A stretch of 64,000 bases of DNA from an uncultured Cyclobacteriaceae bacterium (GCA_937146645.1 CAKZRQ010000013.1:248001-312000); one strand, 5' to 3'. Shown: positions 43,047 to 51,457, counted from the first letter of the stretch. Translations and numbers: made by a program. Notes: a model not told the origin generated them from the letters alone.

Positions 43047-43845
43047 ATCCCTCTTTTTGACTGTTTTGGTCCTTCTGGTTGTCATGGATACTATGGCTCA
43101 GGATTTTCCTCCAGTTCCAAATCCGCCGAGACTTGTGAACGATTTCACTCAAACTCTGAGCACAGCCGAGCAGAGTAATTTGGAGCGAAAACTAGTTGCT
43201 TATAATGATAGCACTTCGACTCAGGTCACTATCGTTATAATGACCTCTGTTGGTCCCTATGATATTTCAGATTATGCGTTTCAGCTTGGCGATGCCTGGG
43301 GAATCGGACAGCAGGATCTTGATAATGGCGTCCTGATTCTGGCTGCTATGGAGGACAGAAAAGTCTTCATTGCCACTGGCTATGGTATGGAAGGCGTATT
43401 GCCTGATGCTTTGGCAAAAAGAATAGTCGAAAGTATTATTATTCCAAACTTCAAAATGGAAGCCTATTATGATGGTCTCGATCAGGCTTCTGATATGATA
43501 TTCAAGTTGGCATCCGGGGAATATAAGGCTGAAGAGCTTCAGTCAGATGGTAACAGTGGCGGTGGGCTTTTGCTAGTTGGCTTATTCATCCTCTTTTTCA
43601 TAATTCTGCCACTTTTACGGAATCGAAATGATAATAATAACCACATGGGTGGTCGAGGCGGCGGAGTAGATCTTTGGACGACTATAATGCTAGCGAATCT
43701 TCTTCGAGGAGGAAATGGCGGTAAGTTTGGTGATTTTAAATCCGGCGGTGGATCCTTTGGAGGGGGCGGCTTTGGTGGCGGCGGAGGATTTGGTGGTTTC
43801 GGTGGCGGGTCCTTTGGTGGCGGGGGCGCAGGCGGAAGTTGGTAA
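43012..43845 (+). CDS. TPM-domain membrane protein with Gly-rich C-terminus
   Basis: A 277-residue protein with a signal peptide (cleavage near TMAQ), a periplasmic TPM domain (about residues 35-165, with SSTQVTIVIMTSVGPYDISDYA, DNGVLILAAMEDRKVFIATGYGMEG), a membrane helix (about 183-201) and a final 65 residues dominated by Gly, Phe and Ser (GGGSFGGGGFGGGGGFG). The glycine tail is common in this subgroup (photosystem II repair TPM relatives). Start is at 43012 or 43024; both overlap the previous gene. The pair with LemA suggests envelope maintenance; function is not established. Confidence 0.9.
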   Translation: MNCQMRFLLGIKSLFLTVLVLLVVMDTMAQDFPPVPNPPRLVNDFTQTLSTAEQSNLERKLVAYNDSTSTQVTIVIMTSVGPYDISDYAFQLGDAWGIGQQDLDNGVLILAAMEDRKVFIATGYGMEGVLPDALAKRIVESIIIPNFKMEAYYDGLDQASDMIFKLASGEYKAEELQSDGNSGGGLLLVGLFILFFIILPLLRNRNDNNNHMGGRGGGVDLWTTIMLANLLRGGNGGKFGDFKSGGGSFGGGGFGGGGGFGGFGGGSFGGGGAGGSW

Positions 43846-43865
43846 TGAGCCTTGACCAAAATCAA

Positions 43866-43891
43866 AAAAGAGCGCCGAGAGCGCTCTTTTT
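43866..43891. terminator. Bidirectional terminator between TPM gene and ndk
   Basis: Stem AAAAGAGCGC / GCGCTCTTTT with a 5-6 base loop (core GAGCGC at 43870-43875 and GCGCTC at 43881-43886), with A- and T-runs on either side. Confidence 0.85.
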
Positions 43892-43913
43892 ATTTGTTAA
43901 AGAAAGCTAAATC

Positions 43914-44336
43914 TTAACCTACTCTTTCGATTTCGGAAAAGTAGAAATTGCCTTCGATTGTGGCGTTTTCGTCCGAGTCAGATCCGTGAACGGCATTTGC
44001 TTCAATAGACTTAGCAAAGATTTTTCTGATTGTTCCTTCTGCAGCATCTGCAGGATTAGTAGCTCCAATAAGTTTTCTAAAATCTTCGACTGCATTATCT
44101 TTTTCCAGGATAGCAGCGATGATTGGTCCTGAAGACATGTAGGCGCATAAATCGGCGTAGAATGGTCTCTCTGCATGCACAGCATAGAATTTGCCAGCCA
44201 TTTCACCGGTCAATTGAGTGGCTTTCATTGCTACGATTTTGAATCCGGCTTCTTCAATCATTTTTAAAATTGCTCCAGAATTCCCTTCAGCAAATGCGTC
44301 AGGCTTAATCATGGTGAATGTTCTGTTAGTTGCCAT
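43914..44336 (-). CDS. ndk: Nucleoside diphosphate kinase
   Basis: A 140-residue enzyme that transfers the gamma phosphate among nucleoside triphosphates through a phospho-His. The P-loop-independent motif is complete: [10 protein letters not shown] at the start, [15 protein letters not shown] in the middle, and the active-site His in [13 protein letters not shown] near residue 114. Full length and no signal. The 181-base gap upstream holds a 7-bp hairpin (44373-44393) of unclear purpose. Confidence 0.97.
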   Translation of the reverse strand: MATNRTFTMIKPDAFAEGNSGAILKMIEEAGFKIVAMKATQLTGEMAGKFYAVHAERPFYADLCAYMSSGPIIAAILEKDNAVEDFRKLIGATNPADAAEGTIRKIFAKSIEANAVHGSDSDENATIEGNFYFSEIERVG

Positions 44337-44517
44337 TGTGTTTTTCGAGGGTTTAATTTGGCGGCAAAAATAGGAGATTTAGATTCAATCTCCGAGTCCA
44401 CCTCATAATTTCTAGCCGAGAGCTCTCATTTTCAGCTCAATGCGGCTATTGGGATTTGCTAAAAAATTGCAGACATTTGCAAGCTAATTGTGGCTAAATA
44501 GCCTCTAAAAGATTCGA

Positions 44518-45558
44518 ATGACAGCTTTCGCCTCATTTAAGAAAGAAATTTCTTCACCCAGAAATATCTTCATTACTACACACGTAAAACCTGACGCAGA
44601 TGCCCTAGGCTCTTCTTTGGGTTTAGCCAACTACCTAATCAAAAAAGGACATAAGGTAACGGTGGTTACTCCAACCGACTATCCCTATTTCCTTACCTGG
44701 ATGAAGGGTAATGATGACGTGATTGACTTCAGTGTTCCAAAGAATGTTCCCAAAGTGAAGAAAGCTCTGAAAGAAGCAGATATCGTTTTCTGCCTTGACT
44801 TTTCAGTGCTTGGAAGGGTAAATGAGTTGGGTGAAATGATTCGTGAGAGTGATAGTTTTGTTGTGAACATAGATCATCACCAGGAGCCCGAGGATTTTGC
44901 TGATTACAGACTTTGGTCGACCGAGGCTGCAGCAACATGTGAGTTGGTTTATGAGCTTATCGCAAAGCTTGGGGATAAAAAATTGATCGATACGGATATC
45001 GCCGAGTGTTTATATGCTGGGATCATGACAGATACTGGTGGATTTAAGCATCCCAACACAACAAAAAATGTCCATCACGTGGTTGCTGATCTGATAGAGA
45101 TTGGTGCCGATAATACGAAGGTGGCCAACCTCATTTATGATTCGAATTCTGTGAACCGGTTGAAGTTCATTGGCTTTGCCATCAGTCATCGCCTTATAGT
45201 AAGAGAGGATCTCCATCTTGCTTATTTTGTAATCAGCAAAAAAGATCTTAAAAAGTATCAACACAAGACCGGTGACTCGGAAGGCTTGGTCAATTATGCT
45301 CTATCTTTGGAGGGTATTCAAATGGCGGCTTTGTTTTCTGAGAGAGAAGACGGAGTTAAGATCTCATTCCGATCTACAGCGGACGTGGCCGTAAATAAAT
45401 TTGCTGCGTCATACTGGAATGGGGGAGGTCATAAAAATGCTGCTGGAGGAAGGTCTCATCTAAGCCTGCGGGCTACTGTTCAAAGATTTGAGGATTTAGT
45501 AGAAGAGAAAAAAGAAATACTATTTGGCTCTGAGGTTTTGGAAGAAAATCCGAGCTAA
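44518..45558 (+). CDS. DHH-family phosphoesterase, NrnA-like (nanoRNase/pAp phosphatase)
   Basis: A 346-residue enzyme with the DHH domain: HVKPDADALGSSLGLANYL near residue 21, CLDFSVLGRV near 94, NIDHHQEPEDF near 120 and MTDTGGFKHP near 172. The C-terminal DHHA1 domain has GGGHKNAAGGRSH near 305. Bifunctional NrnA enzymes degrade 2-5-mer RNA and remove the 3' phosphate of pAp; length and motifs fit NrnA rather than RecJ. The FKBP lipoprotein array begins 27 bases downstream, but its promoter arrangement is unknown. Confidence 0.9.
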   Translation: MTAFASFKKEISSPRNIFITTHVKPDADALGSSLGLANYLIKKGHKVTVVTPTDYPYFLTWMKGNDDVIDFSVPKNVPKVKKALKEADIVFCLDFSVLGRVNELGEMIRESDSFVVNIDHHQEPEDFADYRLWSTEAAATCELVYELIAKLGDKKLIDTDIAECLYAGIMTDTGGFKHPNTTKNVHHVVADLIEIGADNTKVANLIYDSNSVNRLKFIGFAISHRLIVREDLHLAYFVISKKDLKKYQHKTGDSEGLVNYALSLEGIQMAALFSEREDGVKISFRSTADVAVNKFAASYWNGGGHKNAAGGRSHLSLRATVQRFEDLVEEKKEILFGSEVLEENPS

Positions 45559-45585
45559 ACCATACGATTGAAACCATATAATTTT

Positions 45586-46512
45586 ATGAATATTAAAAAA
45601 AGTGCTTGGGCCATTGGTGCCTTGATTTTTGGTGTGTCAACACTATCATCTTGTCAGAAAACGAAGGTGACTGAGATGGATGGTATCGAATACACATATC
45701 ATAAGGAAGGATCAGAGAAGCCTGCAAATGGTGATTTTCTGATGTACCATTTGGTTATCCAAACCGAAAATGATTCTACTATCTATTCGACCGTAGACCA
45801 GCCTTTTCCTGGATATTTACAGGCTAACGATTCATTGCCTGCCAGCAATGGCATGGATGAGATTTTCCTTAATCTGAGAAAAGGAGATAGTATCTCTTTT
45901 CAAGCCAAGGCAAAAGTCATTTTTGGTCCAAACCAGCCACCGTCTCTTGATCCGGATGATGAAGTCAAAGTTGCTTTAGGTGCTTTTGATGTATTAGATA
46001 GAAATGGGATCGATTCTCTTTTCCAGGCTGCTATGGCTGAGGAAAGAGCAAAGGAAGCGGAAAGGGCAAAGGAGCTTTTGGTAACAGAATCTGCTGAAAT
46101 TGAAGCTTATGCTGCTGAGAAAGGAATTGAAATTCAAAAGACTGATAATGGTCTTTATTATATAATTGAGCAAGAAGGCACGGGGGAATTGGTTAGCCCT
46201 GGGACTACAATGTATGTGGATTACGCAGGTTATCTGATCGACGGGACTCTTTTTGATACCTCTAATGCTGAACTAGCTCAAGCAAATAATGTCTTCAACC
46301 CATCCAGAGACTATTCTCCACTTCCTGTGAATGTGGGAATGGGTCAGGTAATTCCAGGTTGGGATGAAGGACTTCTTTTACTGAAGAAAGGATCAAAAGC
46401 TAAGTTTTTAATTCCATCTCCATTGGCATATGGAGAAGCGGGTGCAGGAGGCTTAATTGGCCCAAACTCTATCCTAGTGTTTGACGTAGAAGTGACGGAT
46501 GTTCAGAAGTAA
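45586..46512 (+). CDS. FKBP-type peptidyl-prolyl isomerase lipoprotein with two FKBP-like domains
   Basis: A 308-residue lipoprotein from the ATG at 45586, lipobox LSSCQKTK. An N-terminal degenerate FKBP-like domain (about residues 40-140, lacking aromatic active-site residues) is followed by a coiled, Ala/Glu-rich linker and a canonical C-terminal FKBP domain: YVDYAGYLIDGTLFDTS, GQVIPGWDEGLLLLKKG and FLIPSPLAYG. The loop before the VIPGW segment has a 20-residue insertion (QANNVFNPSRDYS). PPIases of this kind help exported proteins fold in the envelope; GldI of gliding bacteria is a family member. First of three tandem paralogues. Confidence 0.92.
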   Translation: MNIKKSAWAIGALIFGVSTLSSCQKTKVTEMDGIEYTYHKEGSEKPANGDFLMYHLVIQTENDSTIYSTVDQPFPGYLQANDSLPASNGMDEIFLNLRKGDSISFQAKAKVIFGPNQPPSLDPDDEVKVALGAFDVLDRNGIDSLFQAAMAEERAKEAERAKELLVTESAEIEAYAAEKGIEIQKTDNGLYYIIEQEGTGELVSPGTTMYVDYAGYLIDGTLFDTSNAELAQANNVFNPSRDYSPLPVNVGMGQVIPGWDEGLLLLKKGSKAKFLIPSPLAYGEAGAGGLIGPNSILVFDVEVTDVQK

Positions 46513-46542
46513 TTGGACACTCATTAATAACCAAATTAATCT

Positions 46543-47100
46543 ATGAGACTTAGATATCTATCCATTTTATTTATTGCTGTAGCTACCATTGGTGTGTTCT
46601 CTTGTATTGATCAGGACAGTACAATTGATGCGATTTTCCAGAGAGACATGGAAGCAATCGATGAATATTTAGCTAATAATCAGCTGGTAAACGTGAAGGA
46701 GTATGAGGATTCCAGAGGTTTTAGAATAATCTGGCAGGAAGTTTCTGGAAGTGGAGTATTCGCGGAGCCCCAGGATACCGTTGTCGCGAATTATACTGGT
46801 AAGCTACTTACGAATCAGGTATTTGATACTTCCATCGAAAATGTGGCAAAAGAGAATGGAATTTTCGTGGATGGCAGAAGCTATATCCCATTGAAGTTTA
46901 GGACTGGATTTGGTTTTGTCATTGCCGGCTTTGAATTAGGTCTTCTTAATATTGAACTTGGAGATAAGGCTACAGTCATAATGCCATCTGAACTTGGGTA
47001 TGGAGGTAATCCACCAGACGGTATTCCAGTTAATGCTCCATTGATTTTTGAGATAGAGCTACTCGATATTAAACGCAGCCCGATAGACAATAATAATTAA
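46543..47100 (+). CDS. FKBP-type PPIase lipoprotein, second in the array
   Basis: A 185-residue lipoprotein, lipobox GVFSCIDQD. Single FKBP domain with NYTGKLLTNQVFDTSIE, FVIAGFELGLLNIELGDKA and VIMPSELGYGG. The Trp floor of the active site (VIPGW in the first paralogue) is Phe here (VIAGF), and the 20-residue insert (KENGIFVDGRSYI) is shared. This change may lower or alter isomerase activity. It lies 30 bases after the first gene and 3 bases before the third. Confidence 0.88.
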   Translation: MRLRYLSILFIAVATIGVFSCIDQDSTIDAIFQRDMEAIDEYLANNQLVNVKEYEDSRGFRIIWQEVSGSGVFAEPQDTVVANYTGKLLTNQVFDTSIENVAKENGIFVDGRSYIPLKFRTGFGFVIAGFELGLLNIELGDKATVIMPSELGYGGNPPDGIPVNAPLIFEIELLDIKRSPIDNNN

Positions 47101-47103
47101 GAT

Positions 47104-47655
47104 ATGAAGAGAGGGATACCATATTTGATCTTTTTGGCATTCATGGGTATGATTGCCTGTGAGCCGCCAAATCCATTTGAGAATGGTCCCACCTATGATG
47201 TGGATGCTAATCTTGCAATTGACAGTGTCAAGATTGAAAACTTCCTTGATACGGCTCGGATTGACAGTATTTACAGAATTCATGATCCGTCTGGAATCAT
47301 TGTAATTGTTCAGGAAGAAGGAGAAGGAACCAGGCCCACAAGTGGAAATGTGGTATACTCAGACTACATCGGCTCACTTATGGAAGATGGTTCAGTTTTC
47401 GATACGAATCTTGAGCAGGTTGCGATTGATAATGGGATTTTCATTGAGGGGAGACAGTATGATGTGTTTAATTTTGTGATGGGCTCGGGTTCAGTGATCA
47501 CAGGATGGGATATTGGCTTTAGAAGAGTTCGTCCCAGAACCAAGGGAATCATGATCATACCTTCTCCTTATGGATATAGGAATCAAGAAAGTAACGATAG
47601 AATACCTCCAAATTCCGTTCTTCTTTTTGAATTCGATTTTAGAGGACTAGACTAA
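47104..47655 (+). CDS. FKBP-type PPIase lipoprotein, third in the array
   Basis: A 183-residue lipoprotein with lipobox GMIACEPPN. The FKBP domain has YSDYIGSLMEDGSVFDTN, GSVITGWDIGF (active-site Trp retained) and MIIPSPYGYR; the final strand ends FEFDFRGLD. The basic stretch FRRVRPRTKG replaces the usual GLxGMxxGxK loop. Again the insertion IDNGIFIEGRQYDV is present, so all three derive from one insert-bearing ancestor. A terminator hairpin follows. Confidence 0.88.
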   Translation: MKRGIPYLIFLAFMGMIACEPPNPFENGPTYDVDANLAIDSVKIENFLDTARIDSIYRIHDPSGIIVIVQEEGEGTRPTSGNVVYSDYIGSLMEDGSVFDTNLEQVAIDNGIFIEGRQYDVFNFVMGSGSVITGWDIGFRRVRPRTKGIMIIPSPYGYRNQESNDRIPPNSVLLFEFDFRGLD

Positions 47656-47656
47656 A

Positions 47657-47682
47657 AAAAAGGAGCAAGAAAGCTCCTTTTT
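47657..47682. terminator. Bidirectional hairpin after the FKBP array
   Basis: Stem AAAAGGAGC / GCTCCTTTT (core AGGAGC 47661-47666 and GCTCCT 47673-47678) with a 6-base loop and T-run; it touches the end of the convergent methyltransferase gene. Confidence 0.8.
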
Positions 47683-48272
47683 TATTTCCTCCATGGGATC
47701 AAGGCTGGTACTTCATCTTGATATTTTTTGTAAGCCTTTCCATAGACGGAGGTTAAATTTTGTTCTTCATACTTTATCCCAAATGCGAGATAAATCAAAA
47801 GGCAGGAAAAGTGGATAAGTGCCGTAAGCGATGCTGCTACTAATGCATAGCCTAGAAAAATTAGAATTAACCCAGAATAAAGAGGGTGTCTAACTTTTGA
47901 ATATATTCCTGAGGTGATTAATTCATCCTCTTTTGAAGAGGATATCCCTAAAAAGCTTGACATCGAAATGGCTCTGGAGGATTTGACCATGATTATCGTT
48001 CCAAAGGTCGCTATCATGTATCCCAGATAGGTGGAAATAGGAGATGTTGGGAATAATTGTAGAACTGTGATTTTCACAGAATGTAAAAGGACTACACCGA
48101 AAATCACTACTGATACTATTGAATAGATGAGGCGGTACCTTTTCGTCAAATTTGGCCAACGCTGCTCTAAAAATCTTTTTAACTTTACAGATGCTAAGGC
48201 ACTATGACTGATGTAAAAAACAGTCCAAAGAAGCACAAGCGTCACATATTTAATTATTTCTTCGTTTTCCAT
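47682..48272 (-). CDS. Isoprenylcysteine carboxyl methyltransferase-like (ICMT/PEMT) membrane protein
   Basis: A 196-residue protein with about four to five membrane helices. The C-terminal signature of the ICMT/phospholipid methyltransferase family is present: LITSGIYSKVRHPLYSGLIL near residue 118 and YEEQNLTSVYGKAYKKYQDEVPALIPW at the end. It is expected to use S-adenosylmethionine at the membrane face; the acceptor may be a lipid or small molecule. The start is 13 bases from the start of the divergent saccharopine dehydrogenase-like gene, so promoters overlap. Confidence 0.85.
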   Translation of the reverse strand: MENEEIIKYVTLVLLWTVFYISHSALASVKLKRFLEQRWPNLTKRYRLIYSIVSVVIFGVVLLHSVKITVLQLFPTSPISTYLGYMIATFGTIIMVKSSRAISMSSFLGISSSKEDELITSGIYSKVRHPLYSGLILIFLGYALVAASLTALIHFSCLLIYLAFGIKYEEQNLTSVYGKAYKKYQDEVPALIPWRK

Positions 48273-48285
48273 ATCCTTCTAAATC

Positions 48286-49494
48286 ATGAAAATCGGAATT
48301 ATTCATGAGGGTAAAAACCCACCAGATAAACGAGTTCCTTTTACTCCCCAGCAACTGGCAGAAATTCAAAATAGTTTTTCTGGAGAGTTAGAGATAGAAG
48401 TTCAAAGTAGCCAGATCCGTTCATTCACTGATCAGGAATACGCTGAAGCGGGCTTAAAAGTAGTAGAAGATATTTCTTCATGCGATATTTTGTTCGGAGT
48501 GAAGGAGGTCCCAATTCCATCATTAATTGAAGGCAAGACCTATTTCTTCTTCTCTCATACCATGAAAAAGCAGGAGTATAATAGACCTTTACTTCAAGCT
48601 TTGTTAGAGAAAAATATCAGAATGATCGACTATGAGGCACTAACTAATGATAATGGTGTGAGAGTGGTTGCCTTCGGCAGATGGGCCGGTATAGTTGGGG
48701 CATATAACGCTTTCCTTACTTATGGTAAAAAGAGTGGGTTATATGATTTGAAAGAAGCTAACCAGTGCTACGATTTAGATGAGCTGAAGGAAGAGCTAAA
48801 GAAAGTTGAGCTCCCTCCAATAAAAATAATTTTAACCGGTCGTGGTAAAGTTGGGAAAGGTGCTAGAGAGGTACTAGAAATGATTCCTATTAAGGAAGTG
48901 TCTGAGGATGCCTTTAGAAATGATTATTTTGAAGAAGCCGTATTTACGAATCTGGATTCAGAAGAGATTAACAAACGGAAGAAAGACGGCGGATTCGATT
49001 TGAATGAATTCTTCTCTACTCCTGAGCTTTATGAAAGTGACTTTAAGAAGTATACAGAAGTAGCGGATATTTTGATAGGAGCATCCTATTGGGACCCAAG
49101 AGCTCCAAGGCTTTTTGAATTGAAAGATATCCAAAGCGAGGAATTTGCCATTTCCGTAATTGCTGATATTACCTGCGATATTGATGGATCTATCCCGACC
49201 ACACAAAGGCCAAGTACAATAGCGGAGCCGGTTTACGATGTGGATCGTGACACCATGGAGGAAGTGGCTCCATTTTCTAAACAATCAAGTATTTCAGTAA
49301 TGGCGGTTGACAACCTCCCGTGTGAATTACCAAGGGCCGCCAGTTATGGTTTTGGATCACAACTTAGAGAATGGGTTATCCCGGCCTTATTAGAGGATAA
49401 TCCTGCGATCCTGGAAAGAGCAACCATCTGCCGGGATGGAGATTTGACTTTGGAGTTTATGGATTTAAGAAACTTCGTAGAAGGAAAAGAGTAA
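48286..49494 (+). CDS. Saccharopine dehydrogenase-like (lysine-forming, AlaDH/PNT fold) protein
   Basis: A 402-residue dehydrogenase. The N-terminal half is the AlaDH/PNT-type domain (KIGIIHEGKNPPDKRVPFTP, then FFFSHTMKKQEYNRPLLQALL and YEALTNDNGVRVVAFGRWAG), and the C-terminal half binds NAD with IILTGRGKVGKGAREVL near residue 185. The C-terminal segment ITCDIDGSIPTTQRPSTIAEPVYD fits NAD-dependent saccharopine dehydrogenases (LYS1 type). The reaction would be saccharopine to lysine plus 2-oxoglutarate, or a related imine. It starts just 5 bases before the DeoC-like gene, indicating one transcript. Confidence 0.85.
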   Translation: MKIGIIHEGKNPPDKRVPFTPQQLAEIQNSFSGELEIEVQSSQIRSFTDQEYAEAGLKVVEDISSCDILFGVKEVPIPSLIEGKTYFFFSHTMKKQEYNRPLLQALLEKNIRMIDYEALTNDNGVRVVAFGRWAGIVGAYNAFLTYGKKSGLYDLKEANQCYDLDELKEELKKVELPPIKIILTGRGKVGKGAREVLEMIPIKEVSEDAFRNDYFEEAVFTNLDSEEINKRKKDGGFDLNEFFSTPELYESDFKKYTEVADILIGASYWDPRAPRLFELKDIQSEEFAISVIADITCDIDGSIPTTQRPSTIAEPVYDVDRDTMEEVAPFSKQSSISVMAVDNLPCELPRAASYGFGSQLREWVIPALLEDNPAILERATICRDGDLTLEFMDLRNFVEGKE

Positions 49495-49499
49495 AACAA

Positions 49500-50135
49500 A
49501 TGGGGGTGGATCAGCGATTTATTGAACCTACATTTTTGGATGCTGAGTTCAATGCTGAGCAACTCAATGACTCTCTCTATAGAATTAAAGAATCTGGATA
49601 CTCGGGCATTACCACTCCTTCATTTTGGGTGAAGAAGGCGGTTCGAGATTTAAAAAATGATGATATCATGGTGAGTACCGTGGTAGGATACCCCCACGGT
49701 TTTAGCCAGTCAATTGCAAAAGTGACTGAAGCCAAAGAAGCCATTTCTCAAGGGGCACTAGGAATTCATCTTGTATGGTCTCAAACCTCGTATCTCTCTG
49801 GTATGACCTGGCCGAAAATTGAAGTTGCCAAGCTGTCAAAGTTATGTCACGAGGCGGGGTGTTTTTTATCCGTGATGGTTTCTTCCAATTGGGTACAAGA
49901 TGAATCGACTCTACTGGAAGTAGCCAAAATGATTCAAGATGCTGGGGCTGATTTTTTCACTCTTGGACTAGATTTTTCTGAGCAAATAGAAGTAGGGCAG
50001 ATCAAATTACTTCGGGAAAATCTCAGCTCTCAGGTTGGAATAAGAACCTTTGATTCGGGCAGGGATCCAGAAAGGTTGAACCTTCTATTAAATGCTGGAT
50101 CAGACAAAATTCATTTGCCTGGGAGACTGGTTTAA
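49500..50135 (+). CDS. DeoC/aldolase-fold protein lacking the aldolase catalytic residues
   Basis: A 211-residue TIM-barrel protein of the deoxyribose-phosphate aldolase family by overall pattern: VSTVVGYPHGF (VCTVIGFPLG in DeoC), VTEAKEAISQGA and the C-terminal VGIRTF...RLNLLLNAGSDKIHLPG. The three catalytic positions are all changed: the Asp of EIDMVIN is His (GIHLVWS), the Schiff-base Lys of FVKTSTG is Thr (FFTLGLD), and the Lys of VKASGG is Arg (GIRTFDS). The usual aldolase reaction is therefore unlikely. It is coupled to the dehydrogenase (5-base spacing) and its stop overlaps that of the Na/Pi gene (TTAA at 50132-50135). Function unknown. Confidence 0.8.
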   Translation: MGVDQRFIEPTFLDAEFNAEQLNDSLYRIKESGYSGITTPSFWVKKAVRDLKNDDIMVSTVVGYPHGFSQSIAKVTEAKEAISQGALGIHLVWSQTSYLSGMTWPKIEVAKLSKLCHEAGCFLSVMVSSNWVQDESTLLEVAKMIQDAGADFFTLGLDFSEQIEVGQIKLLRENLSSQVGIRTFDSGRDPERLNLLLNAGSDKIHLPGRLV

Positions 50136-51238
50136 TTACTGAAATAAATCAGTAAGAACGGAATAATGAAGAACACAAGAAGAATATAGGCGAATCCTAT
50201 AAATCGAGTTTTTGATGCTTTTTTTCCAAACTTCTCAGCCAACTTAACCGGAATGTTTCTCACTGCAGGAATCGGCATTATTACTAAGGCTCCAAACAGA
50301 TTAATGAAGAAATGTACCAGAGCTAAAGCAATTGCCTCCTCAGTTTTATAAACTGCGGCGATCGCTGCGGTGATGGTGGTTCCGATGTTGGCACCAATGA
50401 TGAAAGGGAAGGACTTTGCCAAGCTCACTTTTTTGTTAGCGACCAGTGGAATTACCAGAGAAGTCGTGACCGTACTAGATTGTACAGCTGCAGTGAAGAG
50501 GGTTCCGTAAAAGAATCCCCGATAAGGAAACTTGAATACCAGATTGCTAATCTGATTAAAGGAGTCAAAAATAAAGGCTTTAAATACGGAAGACGTGAGA
50601 AGCTTAATGGCACCGAAGATTAGAAATATGGCTATGATGAGGGTCAAAAATGGAATATCTACTACAGTTGTAAGCCAATCTGTTAATGGGCGTGTGAAAG
50701 TTTTACTGTACACATAGGGGCCTTCATAGCTTTCATCAGCAAAGAGATGGGCCGTCTGTGTAGCTAAGTTGCTCAGGAATCCAAATGTCAATTCCATTGG
50801 GAGCAACACGAAAACTGTTACCATATTAAAAAAATCATGAAGCACACCAGCAGAAAGCGCACGAGCGAAACGCTTCTTCTTCATGATATAGGATAAGGAG
50901 ACTAGTGTAGAAGTAAGTGTGGTACCGATATTCGCGCCCAGTACAATTGGCACAGCTTGCGAAAGCTCTAAGTTTCCAGCTGCCACCACAGCAACAACGG
51001 TAGAAGTCACAGTGGAGCTACTTTGGATCAGAGCTGTCATCAGAATCCCAATAAATAGCCCAACGAATGGATTCTCTGTGGCAAGTAGAATTCCATTTGC
51101 CACAGAGCTATTCAAGTTCCCCATTGAAACTGTAAGCAGATCAATGGCAAAAATGAATAGCAACAAGGCTATGACCATTAGGAAATAGCTCTTGATTTTA
51201 TTCGTACCGTTTGACTCTTCAAGCCTCTCTGCGACCAT
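50132..51238 (-). CDS. Na/Pi cotransporter family protein (NptA-like, no PhoU domain)
   Basis: A 368-residue membrane protein with two inverted repeats each carrying the QSS motif: IQSSSTVTSTVVAVVAAG near residue 68 and VQSSTVTTSLVIPLVANKK near 255, both preceding APIVLGANIGTT-like stretches (VLGANIGTTLTST, IIGANIGTTITAA). This is the sodium-dependent phosphate symporter fold. The C-terminal PhoU-like cytoplasmic domain common in bacterial YjbB-type proteins is missing. It reads towards the DeoC-like gene and is divergent from the PiT-like permease, so two phosphate-transporter types face each other. Confidence 0.92.
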   Translation of the reverse strand: MVAERLEESNGTNKIKSYFLMVIALLLFIFAIDLLTVSMGNLNSSVANGILLATENPFVGLFIGILMTALIQSSSTVTSTVVAVVAAGNLELSQAVPIVLGANIGTTLTSTLVSLSYIMKKKRFARALSAGVLHDFFNMVTVFVLLPMELTFGFLSNLATQTAHLFADESYEGPYVYSKTFTRPLTDWLTTVVDIPFLTLIIAIFLIFGAIKLLTSSVFKAFIFDSFNQISNLVFKFPYRGFFYGTLFTAAVQSSTVTTSLVIPLVANKKVSLAKSFPFIIGANIGTTITAAIAAVYKTEEAIALALVHFFINLFGALVIMPIPAVRNIPVKLAEKFGKKASKTRFIGFAYILLVFFIIPFLLIYFSN

Positions 51239-51457
51239 GGTGTGCTGTTGGGTTAACCCTTCAAAATGATCTTTTGGATGAGGGTGATATTGTTCTCAGC
51301 CAAATTTTCTTCAAATTGATCGGCAAAATTTGAAATTTTTTTGCGAAAAACCTTAATAATCAGAGCTTAGAAAGATGATTTATTGTTCGCTTAACAATTT
51401 GATAATAATGACAATCTCAGAACTTCATTATTTTAGGCCTTGAATTCGAGACCTAGC

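Noticed and set aside
43539-43865. Pro-rich reading frame on the minus strand opposite the TPM glycine tail
   Set aside because: Its Pro-rich sequence is the direct complement of the Gly-rich tail of the real gene, with no start context or family match.
44373-44393. 7-bp hairpin upstream of ndk (GGAGATT / AATCTCC)
   Set aside because: No T-run, no match to a known riboswitch or operator, and no second copy; a chance inverted repeat is likely.
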